Shown: positions 1-11,200 of the stretch, piece by piece
Numbering within the stretch: the first letter of the stretch is position 1
How the letters are laid out: each line of letters begins with the position of its first letter
Assembly: GCA_019918135.1 (NCBI GenBank)
Contig: WBZZ01002454.1
Span: 1 to 64,000, forward strand
DNA from: Paulinella micropora
Lineage: Eukaryota; Cercozoa; Imbricatea; Euglyphida; Paulinellidae
Direction: 5' to 3'
DNA: 64,000 nt
Program-made: the position numbers and the translations under genes
The notes under the pieces: model-generated
Told to the model about the DNA's origin: nothing
Databases searched by the model: none
Seen by the model: the letters and a program-made list of their open reading frames with translations, nothing else

Positions 1-944
1 CTTGAAGGAGTTGAACATATTACTTTTTTGATCTGGGTGGTAAAGGAAGTTTGTACATTTTACTATTATGTATATATAAAGTAAGATACTTTTTCTAAAA
101 ATAACTAATTAATGTTTTTACTGCTTCTATATGGGTGATATATCTTTAGATGAAAAATATTTTTACTATGATGAAAAAATAATAGATTATATTAATTATA
201 TTGTTATTTTTCTTATTTAGTATTCCAGTTCTTGTACTTTCTTTTTGTATTCCTCTATGCATTTGAACTCTTGCTTTTATTTTAATGCTATAATTTTCTT
301 TCCTCTTTTAACGTTTCTTGGTGGCGGTAGTAGTATGTGAGAGCAGGCTCGTTATTTATCTTTCGTCTTGCTTCTTCTTCGTATAGTTTTGGTCATTGCA
401 TTGTCTCAACTATTTATAGTATGATGAATATATTTTTATAAATGTAAAATAATTAATTATAAATTATGTACAGCAATTCTCATGATCATATTTAGTTGTT
501 CTTTTGTTTGAATACAGATTTGTATCTTATATAGTTCGTTCATTGTATTTTTATATCATTTATTGTTCATATGCTTGATTATCTCAGAACTTGTGTGATT
601 TTCTATATCTATCTATCATTTACTATCTAGTGAAATTTCTAAAGAACTTTCGTGAGCATTTGCTTCTGGAAAATACTTATTGTATGCTTCCTTCATTTCT
701 TTATCTACTTGCTGTACATGTAGTAAATTACTAACTATCTTTTATAATTATGTAATAATATTTTTATAAATGTAAAATAATTAATTTTCCTTTTTGATTT
801 CTCTTTTATTATCTTTGATTTCTCTTGATGTTGAAAAATGATAATTTGGAACTATAATAATATTTTTTAGGAGGTGTTTTCTTGAAAATGATCATAAAAA
901 TTATAATTATTTTCTGTAAGTATCGCTGATTTTCGCAATCATTA
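1..944. other. AT-rich spacer without a gene
   Basis: No coding region is convincing here. The stretch is strongly AT-rich, with short homopolymers. A 29-nt segment beginning ATATTTTTATAAATG occurs twice in direct orientation, at 430-458 and 758-786. I see nothing else that can be supported. Confidence 0.5.
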
Positions 945-946
945 GG

Positions 947-1190
947 TTACAGTAAGGTTCCGTGAAAAGTCACACGGGGGTGTGTGACTTACCTCACTTT
1001 TTGGTGAGTCTAGTTAACGTTACGTCGCACCTCTCTTTCCATGCAAGTCTAGCTATGGTTAGTTTTTTCACCAAAATTGATTTAGGGTAGGGGTGCAATA
1101 AAAACCTGATTTTTTACTGTAGTCAAAATTAAGTCGCACCCCCCCTCTAGCCCCTGCGACTTTAATTTTCACGAAACCTTACAGCCTTAC
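947..1190. repeat. Small fold-back (MITE-like) repeat
   Basis: The left edge reads TACAGTAAGGTTCCGTGAAAA and the right edge, reverse-complemented, reads GGCTGTAAGGTTTCGTGAAAA, giving imperfect inverted ends of about 20 nt around some 240 bp. Between them AAGTCGCAC-type sequence recurs near both sides. No ORF is present. It could be a non-autonomous DNA transposon, but a target-site duplication is not evident, so this is only a candidate. Confidence 0.35.
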
Positions 1191-1458
1191 TAGTACTTTA
1201 TTACAGTATTATCACCGTATACGTACGTATAACGTACGCGTACAGTTATGCATAAGTGTCCACAATGATCCCAAAAATGGCAGCAATCGCCGAAAAGCAG
1301 AACGAAAATAAGTCCCCTTCTACCGCATAAACAGGGAAAAGAATACCACCAACTCCGAAAATATTTACCACGACGGCGCACTTTTTGTCGGGCCACGTGA
1401 TAGCTTTCTGTCCAGAAAAGTCTGGCCACTGGTGCGTTTTTGGGGCGAGCTTTGGCCG

Positions 1459-1529
1459 GTTGTGTTACACTCTGTTCACACAAACACTATTTTGCTATCC
1501 TCTTCCTATGCGTCCATTCCCCTCCAGGT
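1459..1529 (-). repeat. B2 terminal split direct repeat
   Basis: This 71-bp segment, starting GTTGTGTTACACTCTG and ending CCTCCAGGT on the plus strand, matches 3697-3767 with only a few differences. It forms the outer 3' end of the minus-strand DIRS-like element. The sequence to its left does not match the other copy. Confidence 0.75.
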
Positions 1530-3329
1530 TCGTCCTTATTAGGGAACAACCTGGTTCGGGGTTTCTATTTGCTACTCCACCACTACCACTGCCTAGATTC
1601 TGCCTATTTCTATCCTATCTAGACTCGAAATAAATTCGTTACGGATACACCCAATAACTAGAATAACCATGTTTCATACATAATAATACACACCGAACCA
1701 TATGCAAATGTCACCTCACATATATATACAGAGTACAACGGGTATTCCTGGTGCGTTCCCAGTTGCGCCACACTTAACGAGATAAACAGAATAATATGAT
1801 AAAAAACATATTCATATAATAAGTAGGTCCGACATTCGATCACATGATACAACACAATCTACCCTACTAACACAACCCACCAAGGCGAGAAGTCACCCAA
1901 CGCAAGGAAGCAACACACACATACATTGTATCAAGCATAAACACGTACAGCACACAACATACATCCCTCAACAACACCCCACGGCCGGATGCAGACGGCA
2001 AAACTCACCAACGCATGCACACGTTAGCTAAGCTACACAGAATGAGCGTCATATAGCCCAGCTCCTTCCTAAACAAACAACCAACACACTGTCAACCTCA
2101 TTCAAAATGATATCATCACATAATACAAACGTATCAGCCTGTGATGACCATCACAATCTAAGTATGCACAACAACTACCAGACACTCAGTCAAGACATAA
2201 CATTCCCTTAACATCTCATTGAACAACCACACATTACCCACACTGAAAATGACTAAATACACGAAGTGGACGAATCAATATATCCACAGCACTACTTCAC
2301 GTTAAGTCATCGATCAATACGCATAACGTGTGCAACACAGAGTAACACACACTCGTAAGGAACGCATAAGGGAATTGTACTAACTTCCTTCACAACACAT
2401 CCAAATCAACATAATTCAACCCACAGCAGCACCTGACACTAACAAACATCCACTCAGCTTATAAAGACACTCCCCATACAGATATGATCGTCACCTTCCC
2501 AAACCACTCCCACTCACCACAATAAAACCACCTGTAATGACCTCAAACGCACACGCTGCTAGTGATCATTCATAATACAGACACTCCAATCCCTGTTATA
2601 ACACATTAAGCTTCCACAATACACACTCTCATAGGTAGCATTTTGGCCACGTGTCCAAGGCTTAGAGTTGAGACTGCGTCCACACAGACAGGTATAGCAC
2701 TGCTTTATCTGATCCCCCTATGTAACATGTCTATGTGCAGGGCCCTTCAAAGTGTTCAGACGCGCAAACACATTGAGTATGAATTATTGAACAGCCTCTC
2801 CTGATGCGTAGCAAGGCATTAGTAAAGTAATACAATAATAGCGGCGAAAATAATTTGTAATTAATAATAGTTAAAATAACAACAAAAATCATCACACCCA
2901 TGCAGTAACGTTACGAACTCATATTAATCATTGCTTCAAACATTCAAAATTATCTAAATTAAGAACCGAAACCACCCCCCAGGGTCAGAAAGTCATACCT
3001 ATAATAAAATCTGCACCTTGTTCCAATTTTTTTTAAATTAATCTCTCCATCCTTATTTTCGACGCAACGCCAGTCGTCATGCAACACAACTCTTACCGAT
3101 ACTCCAACCCGCACCCTTCTTCTTTCTTTCCTCAAAATACATGAACCAGCACCTTCTCCTAATTAAATTTTTTATCCCACGCAGCAACTTGCAACAAATC
3201 ACTGTCTTATTAGATCCCATATCTATGTCTCATTTCCTCTCCACAGATCCGCCCGTCCCGTATCACACTTACAAGTAATCAAGTTACGCTACAAAACTTT
3301 ACTGCATAACTAAAGGGTGGGTGGGTGGG
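1530..3329. other. Non-coding interval between A2 and B2 of the DIRS-like element
   Basis: No convincing coding region is present; the longest open frames are under 70 codons and look random. Much of 1860-2800 is rich in ACA/CAC and poor in G on the plus strand, a composition unlike both the retroelement ORFs and the AT-rich spacer to the left. A stretch of GGGTGGGTGGGTGGGG ends directly at the A2 border (about 3315-3330). In PAT-like elements the A2-B2 interval may be non-coding or hold an accessory ORF; none is seen here. Confidence 0.5.
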
Positions 3330-3699
3330 GATAAAAAGTCCAAAAACAAGAATCTCTCTTCTTGTGTTCGAGGAACTTGCGAAAGTGACGAGAACACTAG
3401 GTACATAAAGTCACATGTTTTATTACTTGCGCGACACATGTCGCAACTTTTCTAGTTGTTCTTGTAGCATCATTTAGTTCTGATATCTTCAAATGGCTAG
3501 AAATGAGCTCATTCCAGAATTTCTTAATTTGATTTTAGGCCTGATGGGCCAAATTGGACCAAAACTTGTAATATTAATGGCAATCATTCATAGTCAGTCC
3601 TACCATATCAAACATGTTTGTGGAAACGGCTTCAAATGCTGAAATTCAGGCATTTACAATGTTCCGGCTTTTCTCGTCCGAGGTCGCAAAATAGGTGTT
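3330..3699 (-). repeat. A2 internal split direct repeat
   Basis: The segment begins GATAAAAAGTCCAAAAACAA and ends AAAATAGGTGTT. It matches 7612-7995 over nearly its whole length. The main differences are a short insertion near 3420 and an extra duplication of ATGCTGAAATTCAGGCAT in the 7.9-kb copy. It abuts B1, sharing GTT at 3697-3699. Confidence 0.8.
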
Positions 3700-3767
3700 G
3701 TGTTACACTCTGTTCACACAAACACTATTTTGCTACCCTCTTCCTATGCTTGCATTCCCCTCCAGGT
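3697..3767 (-). repeat. B1 internal split direct repeat
   Basis: A near-identical copy of 1459-1529, placed directly beside A2 and just downstream (in element sense) of the recombinase gene. Its adjacency to A2 is the diagnostic B1A2 junction. Confidence 0.75.
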
Positions 3768-3815
3768 CAAAGGTAAGAAATGCCCCGAAGCATAAAGAGA
3801 GAACAATTTTATTGA

Positions 3816-4727
3816 TTAGAACTTATACAACGTCTTAGTCACAGCAAGCTTCTCCGTAAATGAATCATATATATATAGAAACACAGAGTCAGATTTCCAT
3901 CTGCCATGTCTTTTCAACAGCCTCATTTCTATACCCGCCCTCGCAGCAGCAGTGCAGCCCCCCTTCCGTAAGGAATGAGTGCCGTACGGCGTTGGGTCCA
4001 CCCCGATCCTCTGTAGCCACGAGTTCATAGTGTGGTTGACAGAGTTAGGTGACAGGTGGCTGGGTCCCACGCGCGAATGTGTCGGCAGCGCTGGAAATAA
4101 AGGCCCTTGTGGGTCATGCTTGTACATGTGGTTTTCGAACCATAACGTCATCCATACAAGTGCACACAAAGGCGACTTCCTATCGCCACTAATCACAATA
4201 GTATCACCCAACCTATACTGGTCTGTCTTACTCTTCTCGATATAAATAAACAATACCCGATCTCCTTCATACTTCTCCACCAGCACATCCTGAACGCATA
4301 ACGCCACTGCCTCCTCACGGCGTAGGAAGCCAAGGAACATAATAATAATCATAGTTACATCTCTTAAATCACACCAGCTGGCAGGATCCATGACGGTAAT
4401 AAAGCGAAGCAACATGGAAGTCGGGATAGGGATTTTGCCTACTGGTGGCCGAGCCATCCTAAGCACATACTTCCTAACCTCATACACCAGCTTGGTGTGA
4501 ATTGGGTTGGTGACAGAATCAGTCATCGCATATTGACTAGAGATGGCCGACAACTTGTACTTAATGGTGTTCTGAGCATAACGCATGTGCGAGAGTAGGT
4601 AGATGCAGTATGCCGCAACCTGTTCAGGTCTCGCGGGGAACGCAGGTAGGCTCATAGTTGCACTCCACCTTTCCCAATCACGTATTGCATATGCGTACCC
4701 CCTCGCTGTGTTTCGCGCCCGCATCAA
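3816..4727 (-). CDS. Tyrosine recombinase of DIRS-like retroelement
   Basis: A 303-residue lambda-integrase-family recombinase that would insert the circular cDNA of the element. An N-terminal SAM-like DNA-binding half (about residues 1-90, with the typical RNTARGYAYAIRDWERW start) is followed by the catalytic half. The catalytic residues are visible: Arg in FLRREEA (about 136), Lys in EKSKTDQ (165-167), HSLR (251-254), HGRW (274) and a Tyr in FLYIYDS (285 or 287). The frame is intact and ends 49 nt before B1. Its start overlaps the end of the RT frame by 50 nt in another frame, a usual arrangement in this order. No RNase H domain lies between RT and this gene. It may still be functional although its RT partner is broken. 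Confidence 0.85.
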   Translation of the reverse strand: MMRARNTARGYAYAIRDWERWSATMSLPAFPARPEQVAAYCIYLLSHMRYAQNTIKYKLSAISSQYAMTDSVTNPIHTKLVYEVRKYVLRMARPPVGKIPIPTSMLLRFITVMDPASWCDLRDVTMIIIMFLGFLRREEAVALCVQDVLVEKYEGDRVLFIYIEKSKTDQYRLGDTIVISGDRKSPLCALVWMTLWFENHMYKHDPQGPLFPALPTHSRVGPSHLSPNSVNHTMNSWLQRIGVDPTPYGTHSLRKGGCTAAARAGIEMRLLKRHGRWKSDSVFLYIYDSFTEKLAVTKTLYKF

Positions 4728-6255
4728 TTATTACATACTCAGCAGCCCGCACCCGCGCTGTATTCATACAGCCATATAGAGAGCGGGTCCAAGCCTGTGC
4801 CGGCTCCAATGCGATCGATAGCGAGACTATTCTACCCACCTCTCTCTCTAGATCCTCTAGCTTAATAAAGCCTCCTTCCTTCAGCCTAGCATTGAATTCT
4901 GCCCACATATTATGCATGAGTGCCCGCTTGTGGTCAGGCACCTCATATGTCATCCCCTTAGTGTTAATCATAACACCCAAACATTTCACAACAAACTCAC
5001 CCTCCCATCTGCACTTCTCATTTAATCCCCATCCAAGAATAGTCAGAAAAAGTCTCACACAACTCGCCAGTTCATTCATCACTTTACCTGGCGCACTCCA
5101 CAGAAAGTCGTCAAGGTATGCTAGCACCAGTACGCCCAAAAATCTCAGAAACGTAACCATAGGTCGGGTGGTCTTGTGAAACCAAAAGGGAGCATTCCTA
5201 AGTCCGAATGTCATAACATTCGAGGTGTAGTATTTCCCTTTATGGAAAAAGCCCATGAATTTTCTCGCACTCTCTGACATCCTTAGGGAGTAATATGCAG
5301 ATGCTAAATCTGTCACAATTATTGAAAAATCCTCTCTTACTACCTTGTCTTAATCTCTCTTCAGTGTCTCCAATCTGAACTGGTTGACAGCATTGAACTT
5401 GCCTAGATATCTCTTGTCGTGACATACCCTTGCCTTTCTCACGCAGAGCGGATCTATCTCCACCTGCATCGGTTCGACCAACCATAGCCTTTCAGGCTCT
5501 TCTTCCTCGAAGTTACCTAATGTTATATTTCTGCGCACAAACTCATCAACCAGTTGCTCATTCGCAAAGTACGTTGGATGATTACGAAAAAATTTCCTTT
5601 CAGGAATGTGTTGTCCTTCAAACCTAAAATCAAGTCCATACGCAATCCAGGAAATGACAACACTTGAAGTTCCCATCGACTTCCAATAACCAAGCTGTCT
5701 CCTTAGCCTATCAGGCCCGGCCGATGTGTCTGCCCATGGGTTTCCTTTGTTGAGCTCACTTCCTAACTTTATCATAGTTTCAAGCGCCTGCCGCAGTGTC
5801 ATGTCCCGATATAGATCAAGGCTTACCTGCGGTTGTTTGATCAAATTCTCAACGAACTCTATTCTGTCCTTAGCCTCTACTGTAGTTGGTAGGCCCGGGC
5901 AAGACGAATAAGTGTGAAACTTTTGTTTGCAAAAACTGCACACCATGCATTGCAGTTGATCATACCACACGCAGCGTTTCGGGAACTGGCCAAGTGACTG
6001 CCTTATCCTTTCCACCTGTTCATTAATACTGCCGTATTTCAAGCATATCAGCCCCTCTGTCCGGATAATATACTTTAAGAGTCTACATTGCCAATCAAGT
6101 GTCCTATATATATAAGAAGAATTTAATAATCTAACCCGGACTGTCAGCAGCATTAATATTAATGTATAAAATAATTCCAAGTTTGAAAAGAAAACTGATT
6201 TAATAAACTTAATACCAAACCACCTATAGGTCAACCAGTCTCGACCATATATCAA
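4678..6255 (-). pseudogene. Reverse transcriptase of DIRS-like element, interrupted by one stop
   Basis: Two parts in the same frame are separated only by a TAA at 5350-5352. The upstream part (from 6255; the true start is uncertain and probably nearer 6030) ends in RT fingers-like sequence with VCHDKRYLGKFNAVNQF. The downstream part holds the palm motifs DLASAYYSLRM, TFGLRNAPFWF and the catalytic YLDDFL, followed by a thumb-like region with EVGRIVSLSIALEP. Expected downstream RNase H motifs are missing; the frame closes at 4678, already inside the recombinase gene. A cysteine/histidine-rich patch (CMVCSFCKQKFHTYSSC) lies in the N-terminal third. The stop should abolish full-length RT unless it is read through. 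Confidence 0.75.
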
Positions 6256-6353
6256 TTCAATCGGCTCCTACGTTACTGAACCGATACCGATCCAAATAAT
6301 ATTATCACTGCTTTACCAGACAAGTAGCCACCATGCACGTCAATAATGTTCCT

Positions 6354-6998
6354 TTACCTGCGAGCGGGCATGTTGTCCCACGGGCGCGACGGGGTCGCGC
6401 GGGCTCCACCAACATTGCGGGGGTCACGCATCTCGTCACGGTCACGCGTGGGAAGCGGGCGTTTCGGGGACAGATGACCATACTCCCCACAGTTGTAGCA
6501 TCTGAACGATGATAGATCCTTCGCAGCTGATGCTCCTCCCAGCTTCTTCCTCTTGAGTAGTGGGCATGCAGGCGTAAAGTACTCCTCCACGTCGTCCCAG
6601 ACTGCGGAGTCGACCTTCTTGGTGTGTGCCTTGGCGATCTTGAGTGCATCCTCCACACCGTAGCCAGCGGAGCGAGTCTTGAAATACTTGACCACTGCCG
6701 CAATCAACACACCAAGATCCTCAAACTTGGACTCACCACCATTGTGAGTAGTAAGTAGCGCCAGTATTATCGAACAAGCAGCGTTCTCCTCAACTGCTTC
6801 CAACATCATGGGCAGGCTTGAGTCAGTGGATAGCTCTGATCTCTTCTGGCTCTTCGCCATGTCCAGTACAGCCGCAAGTATCTGCTCCATCCTGCCAGGG
6901 TGAGGCCAGCCAGCACCATCCACCTTCTGCAGGCTCTGCTCCTCGTGGCGGGTGCAGTAGTCTTGGCCAGGGCTTGTCTCGGTAAGACAGCCTAACAC
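6354..6998 (-). pseudogene. Gag-like protein (C-terminal part) with damaged zinc knuckle
   Basis: This open frame of about 214 codons encodes a hydrophilic Gag-like region ending in a single zinc knuckle, CYNCGEYGHLSPKRP. The CCHC spacing is kept, but the last cysteine position is Arg (codon CGC, one transition from TGC). A basic Arg/Pro/Gly tail follows. The upstream border is unclear: the Ala/Gly-rich part of the protein (7027-7603) is in other frames. Sequence near 6973-7030 contains GTGATTACTAATG and several AG acceptors, so a short intron is possible, but the obvious one of 39 nt does not restore this frame. First ORF of the DIRS-like element. Confidence 0.55.
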
Positions 6999-7026
6999 AC
7001 GTACAATACATGTACATCATTAGTAA

Positions 7027-7603
7027 TCACCTTGCCACACAGGCTATGTTACACTTATAATCACAAACTGCACTACTCGCTCCTCCCCCAGCCATGAAAG
7101 CTTGCATTAGTGCACCCATTTGAGATGTATCAATCATCACGGGCGCGTGTACGGTGCTCCCGCCCGCTGCGCCCACACCAGTGGGGACACCGATGTGCCC
7201 AGCCGCAGCGGGTGCGGCGACACCATGATGACCCGAAGCAACCAACCCTGCTCCCACAACTGCCGGAGCTGGCGCACCTGCAACGACCATTCCTCCAGCA
7301 GCTGGCGAGCTGACTGACGACACAAGCAACGCCGGTCCAGACGAGTGCAGGGAGGCGGAGGTATCTCCACTTGTTGCCGAAGTCGAAGTGGACGGTACAG
7401 AGAAATTACAGAGATGCTCGGTACCCTAACCACGAATGACGGTGGGTGACAGGGTGCTCTTGGGAAGAGGCTGAGTTTCCAACCGCCGCACTGGCTGCCG
7501 CCATGATGGTCGATAACGCACGGGATGAAGCAGCAGACGTTGCAGCCCTACGCTTTGCTGATCTTGCTTCTCCAGGGACATCACTTGACATTATTGGTAG
7601 CAA
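7027..7603 (-). pseudogene. N-terminal, Ala/Gly-rich part of the DIRS-like gag
   Basis: Two open frames (7603-7406 and 7329-7027) encode low-complexity Ala/Gly/Val/Ser-rich protein. The first begins with an acceptable start near 7592, about 20 nt inside A1's border (element sense). The second contains TVHAPVMIDTSQMGALMQAF, which looks like a structured helix. They differ in frame from each other and from the zinc-knuckle part, so the gene is broken by frameshifts or spliced. Low complexity makes the assignment weak; position at the element's 5' end is the main argument. Confidence 0.4.
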
Positions 7604-7611
7604 AGAACGTC

Positions 7612-7995
7612 GATAAAAAGTCCAAAAACAAGAATCTTTCTTCTTGTGTTCGAGGAACTTGCGAAAGTGACGAGAACACTAGGTACATAAAGTCACATGT
7701 TACTTGCGCGACACATGTCGCAACTTTTCTAGTTGTTCTTGTAGCATCATTTAGTTCTGATATCTTCAAATAGCTAGAAATGAGCTCATTCCAGAATTTC
7801 TTAATTTGATTTTAGGCCTGATGGGCCAAATTGGACCAAAACTTGTAATATTAATGGCAATCATTCATAGTCAGTCCTACCATATCAAACATCCGGACTA
7901 CGTAATGCTGAAATTCAGGCATGGCTTCAAATGCTGAAATTCAGGCATTTACAATGTTCAGGCTTTTTCTCGTCCGAGGTTGCAAAATAGGTGTT
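7612..7995 (-). repeat. A1 terminal split direct repeat
   Basis: The outer 5' end of the DIRS-like element, matching A2 (3330-3699). It ends with AAAATAGGTGTT at 7984-7995, where similarity to A2 stops and T-rich unique sequence begins. It carries an internal duplication of ATGCTGAAATTCAGGCAT absent from A2. Confidence 0.8.
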
Positions 7996-8258
7996 TTGTA
8001 GTTTTTCTTGTTGTTTTCTTCTTCTTCTTCGTTTTTATTGAGAGAACAATTTAAATTGGACTCAGGGAACGTCCACGTGAAAAGTATAGCTAGTAAGTTA
8101 TACCTTTGTCTAAGGTAGAAGCCTAGTTATTCAGTTTTCTCTATGTTTATTTCTTGTTTGGTACACTCTGTCTTTTGGTTATGCTTAGGAACATAGTCTT
8201 TGCAAAGAAGACTGTTTCTTCCAACTAAACTACTACTACGACACTGCACTCTACTGCT
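7996..8258 (+). promoter_or_regulatory. Presumed promoter and 5' UTR of the ABCA gene
   Basis: These 263 bp separate the end of the retroelement from the ABCA start codon. They contain a CTT/GTT-rich stretch (8010-8035) and a pyrimidine-rich, ACTACTACTACG-type leader just before the ATG. No TATA box or initiator can be assigned with confidence. Either this short interval is the whole promoter or the A1 repeat is part of it. Confidence 0.35.
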
Positions 8259-11200
8259 ATGGCAGCTGCAGGCTACTACACCCAGCTCAGCCTTGTTCTG
8301 CAGCGAAACTTGTACTTGAAATGGGCCCAAAGGAAAAAGACTGTGGTCGAGATGGTAATGCCAGCTTTCACCTTTGCTCTCATCGTGATCCTCAAGGTGT
8401 TAAGCTCGGCCATATACATTCCGCCAGATAACTTTCCACCAACAGAACTGAGTAGCCTCCCTCTATCGTCCTTTCTTCTTCGTCAAAGCGGCGGCGATTG
8501 CGTTCTTTTGTATGCGCCCGTGACCAATGCTTCGGAAACATCCGAAGTAGAGCAAGTGATGAAGCATGTAACCAGCGATCTTACACAATCTCAGCTCGAC
8601 AGAACGGTGCTGGGTCTCGAATCACGGGAAGCGGTGGACGAGTACTTCACAAAGTATATGAACGCGAGGGACCCTGCCATCAGGCCCGTACGGCCTTGGG
8701 CAGGGATCATCTTTGAGACTGTAGAATGCGGTACTGGTCCCTGTGAGAGGGACATCACGTCAGTGACACTCCGAAATCAGACCACCTACGTTCTGCGCCT
8801 CAACGGCTCTTCGCTTCCTTCGACAAAACTAGACAAAAGTGTTTATAAGAAAGCTATTGAGTGGGATGTGGCGGCGATGGAGTCAGCTCTCTACTCCAGC
8901 TCAGGATTCCTGACTCTGCAGCATGCTCTCAATACTGCTATCTTCCGCCTTAGAGCCTCACAATCTTCTCTTTCTGGCAATGATGTGGCGAGGCTGCAAG
9001 CGCAATATCTGTCCGCAGCTTTCAGTTTCCAATCTTTTCCTACGACTGGTACAGAGGCGTCAGCTTTGGACGAAGGGACCCTACAGCTGATTGCCCCACT
9101 TTATCTAGTGCTGGGCTTTCTGCCTCTCATGCAAAAGCTTATGTACCAGCTGGTGGAGGAGAAAGAAAGTAAGCGGAAAGAAGCAATGAAGGTGATGGGC
9201 TTGCAAGGGAATCTTTTCATACTTGGTTGGATAGGGACATATGGTATTGTGTCTTTATGTCCGCTCCTGCTTCTAATTTTTCTCACATGGTGGGGCCAGA
9301 TAATGGATCAATCTCGACTCCTTGTCTTTGCATTCTCACTGTCCCTCTTTTTGCTTTCCATTTTTGCATTCTCGTTCTTGGTCAGCGTCTGTTTCAACAA
9401 GGCCAAGGTGGCAGGACAGGTATATTGCAGCAATTCCCCTCCTTCAGTAACTTTGGTTTTTACAGGTTGGCAATCTTGCGGTGCTGGTACTGCTAGCTCC
9501 TCGTTACTTGCTGAAGCCTCATTCTTCTGCAGCCGCCATTTCATGTGCCTGCCTATCCTCCCCGATAGCTTTCTCGCTTATCTTCGGGATCCTGCTTGAG
9601 CCTGGCGATGCCTTGCCCCATCCTAGAGTCGGCTCTATCATCTTCCTGCTCGCAGTCGACACAGTCATCTACTTCACGTTGGGATACTACTTGGATGCAG
9701 TCTTACCTTCACAATACGGCGTACCTAGATCACCGTGGTTTCCTTGTCGCAAATGTCGTTCGCTGATTAGCGCTAAATCTCTCAGCGGTATCTTTGACGC
9801 ATCCATCAGGACATCACATATGTATTGTTAGGCGAGGATCGTGAGTCAGCAGAATTGGCGAATCTTTTCACGAGCGCAACCGCTTCAGATGTCGAGACTC
9901 AGGATTTGAAACTTTCAGAGGCAAAAGAGAGCAAGCAGGAACAGGAAACAGTGGCAAGTGATATGGGACAAGGATCGCTGATTATGCGTGATCTCTCGAA
10001 GATGTACACTGAGACTAGCAAGGAGGGGGAAGCTTCCACACTTACGTCCGTTCGTTCCTCCTTACTGCTAAATATTGCGACCAGCTATGTAGATTTGTGG
10101 TATGTTGTGTGTTCAGTTGCCGTTGTTGGCGTGTATTTGGAGAAACCCAGCTGCCCTCCAGATATGCCCTTGAAGGAGTTTCCATGGAGCTCCATCGCGG
10201 AGAAATTCTTGCAATGATCGGTAAGTAGTGACCTGAACTGGAAAGTGCCAAAACATGTGCATGTGTACCAGGGCAAAACGGAGCTGGGAAGACTACACTG
10301 GTAAACATATTAACAGGAGTGCTTACTGCCTCGTCCGGATCTATGCTTGTGCAAAACGAGCGCAAAGCTAGCAGTTCGGTTTCCTCTGACATGCTCCGTG
10401 AGCAGTGGGGCATCGGTCTCTGCCCACAGGACGACATTCTCATGCCAGAGCTCACTGTGAGGCAACACCTCGCTTTCTTCGCGGGACTGCGTGGTATGTC
10501 CTTCGCAGAGGCACAAGAGCACATCGAGGAACTGGCTTCAGAAATGGATCTCACAGCCAAGCTGGATCAGCCGCACGGCACTTTGAGTGGCGGACAAAAG
10601 AAGAAAGTGTCTGTGCTGGTAGCTCTCGTGGGCAAGTCGCAGATAGTATGTTTAGATGAGCCAACCGCAGGAGTTGACCCCGTGAGCAGACGAGCCATCT
10701 GGAGACTGCTGCAACGTCGCAAATCGGGCCGCATAATTCTTTTAACGACTCACCTGATGGATGAAGCCGAGTTACTTGGCGGTCAACAACAATGGCAATC
10801 ATGATCCTATCGCTAACTGTGATGTGTGCTCGTTTACTTTGCAGATAGAATTGCCGTCTTGTCACATGGAAGGTTGCAAGTTCCTGTTTCCCGCAGTTTA
10901 GCTTTGAAGGAGCGATTGGGTATTGGCTACTTGTTGCGGTGTGAGCTAAAGAAGGACTCCGCTGATAGCACCCAAAAAACTCAACATCTGAGAAAGAATG
11001 TTGAGGGACTGGTAGCAGGTGCCAAACATTTGGGTTCCGAAGGTACAAACGTCACAGTCTCGGAAAATGATAACTTGTCGAACAGCAGCCGGGACTTGGC
11101 TCACTTGTCCCGTCCTGGATCTGCTGTGCTATTTTCCCTGCCTATGGACCAGCTATCTACGTTCCCTCGCCTGTTTGAATGGCTTGAAGACACTTTTTTT

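Larger units (their letters stand above)
1459..7995 (-). mobile_element. DIRS/PAT/Ngaro-like tyrosine-recombinase retroelement with split direct repeats
   Basis: On the minus strand the order is A1 (7612-7995), gag, RT, tyrosine recombinase, B1 (3697-3767), A2 (3330-3699), non-coding spacer, B2 (1459-1529). This A1-ORFs-B1A2-B2 plan is the split direct repeat architecture known for PAT and Ngaro elements of the DIRS order. They integrate through a tyrosine recombinase and do not make target-site duplications. B1 and A2 overlap in the trinucleotide GTT (plus strand), and GTT also sits at the outer ends of B2 and A1, as expected for the crossover site of a circular intermediate. The RT has an in-frame stop and gag is broken, so this copy is probably dead. 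No LTR and no DDE integrase belong to it. Confidence 0.8.

Noticed and set aside
1190..1855. Short ORFs (60-97 codons) left of and across B2
   Set aside because: No domain, skewed composition, and overlapping in several frames; not credible genes.
3979..5179. Plus-strand frames of 88 and 173 codons
   Set aside because: They are antisense to the recombinase and reverse transcriptase, whose catalytic motifs establish the minus strand as coding.
6992..7030. 39-nt intron in the DIRS gag (GTGATTACTAATG...TTAG)
   Set aside because: Signals look good, but removing it does not connect to the frame with the zinc knuckle; kept only as a possibility in the gag entry.
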